Shown one piece after another: positions 5,126-5,170 of a stretch of DNA of 5,170 nt (position 1 is the first letter of the stretch; each line of letters starts with the position of its first letter). Both the position numbers and the translations under genes were made by a program. Source of the stretch: CAYJSJ01 sp964373065 (GTDB lineage Bacteria; Patescibacteriota; Gracilibacteria; Peribacterales; Peribacteraceae); NCBI GenBank assembly GCA_964373065.1, contig CAYJSJ010000036.1, positions 1 through 5,170 on the forward strand. The letters are read 5' to 3'. Under the pieces are notes generated by a model. The model was given only the letters and a program-made list of their open reading frames with translations, did no database searches and was not told where the DNA came from.

Positions 5126-5169
5126 ACCATGAGTGAGCGACGAACGAAGTGAGGAGCGAATCGAATGGT
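5126..5169. repeat. CGAA/GAGCGA-rich intergenic repeat bounded by ACCAT/ATGGT
   Basis: A low-complexity purine-rich segment has GAGCGA twice (5135-5140, 5154-5159) and CGAA four times, flanked by the inverted 5-mers ACCAT (5126-5130) and ATGGT (5165-5169). A tiny ORF from the ATG at 5129 reads MSERRTK and stops, so it is not a gene. Segments of this style occur as intergenic repeats in many uncultivated bacterial genomes; I recognise the style, not a named family. It may continue past the window end. Confidence 0.5.
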
Positions 5170-5170
5170 G

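Noticed and set aside
5035..5169. CRISPR array
   Set aside because: Units are 7-8 bp without unique spacers of 30-40 bp.

Overview
The window reads as ordinary bacterial chromosome with moderate GC content. It carries two core division genes, ftsA and ftsZ, two DNA-metabolism genes (a dUTPase and a stand-alone 5'-3' exonuclease/FEN), and one odd gene for an isolated, degenerate glycosyltransferase domain. The mix suggests a reduced, uncultivated lineage, perhaps a Candidate Phyla Radiation group such as Peregrinibacteria. The pointers are ftsAZ separated from murein genes and ftsQ, the exonuclease separate from a polymerase, weak Shine-Dalgarno use, and low-complexity repeats next to genes. 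This placement is an inference. Stops read as standard TAA/TAG/TGA: dut ends in TGA directly after its motif V, which argues against the TGA=Gly code of Gracilibacteria.

Layout, left to right. At the left edge, a perfect Shine-Dalgarno on the minus strand (9-15) announces a leftward gene that starts just outside. dut (52-483, +) runs rightward and ends 4 bp from the end of the convergent ftsZ (488-1774, -). ftsZ lies 34 bp downstream of ftsA (1809-3044, -), and the two very probably form one leftward operon. A 264-bp intergenic stretch (3045-3308) holds a candidate sigma-70 promoter and a leader hairpin for ftsA. Upstream lies the exonuclease gene (3309-4283, -), which ends in a beta-clamp-binding type motif, QLSLF. 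A 158-bp divergent region (4284-4441) has a candidate -10 element in each direction, a perfect 12-bp inverted repeat, and a tandem repeat that creates three closely spaced ATGs at the exonuclease start.

To the right, a 203-codon gene (4442-5053, +) encodes what looks like only the C-terminal half of a GlgA-type (GT5) glycogen synthase with its catalytic residues replaced. Its last codons run into a G-rich tandem repeat (5035-5090) with seven G-tracts, followed by a 12-bp palindrome and a CGAA/GAGCGA-rich repeat at the window end.

Functionally, FtsA tethers FtsZ to the membrane and both build the division ring. dUTPase keeps uracil out of DNA, and the exonuclease removes flaps and RNA primers. 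The glycosyltransferase-like gene has no evident link to them. I see no clearly new multi-gene system. The items most worth checking are the catalytically degenerate GT domain, the clamp motif on the exonuclease, the start-codon repeat with its inverted copy, and the G-tract array.
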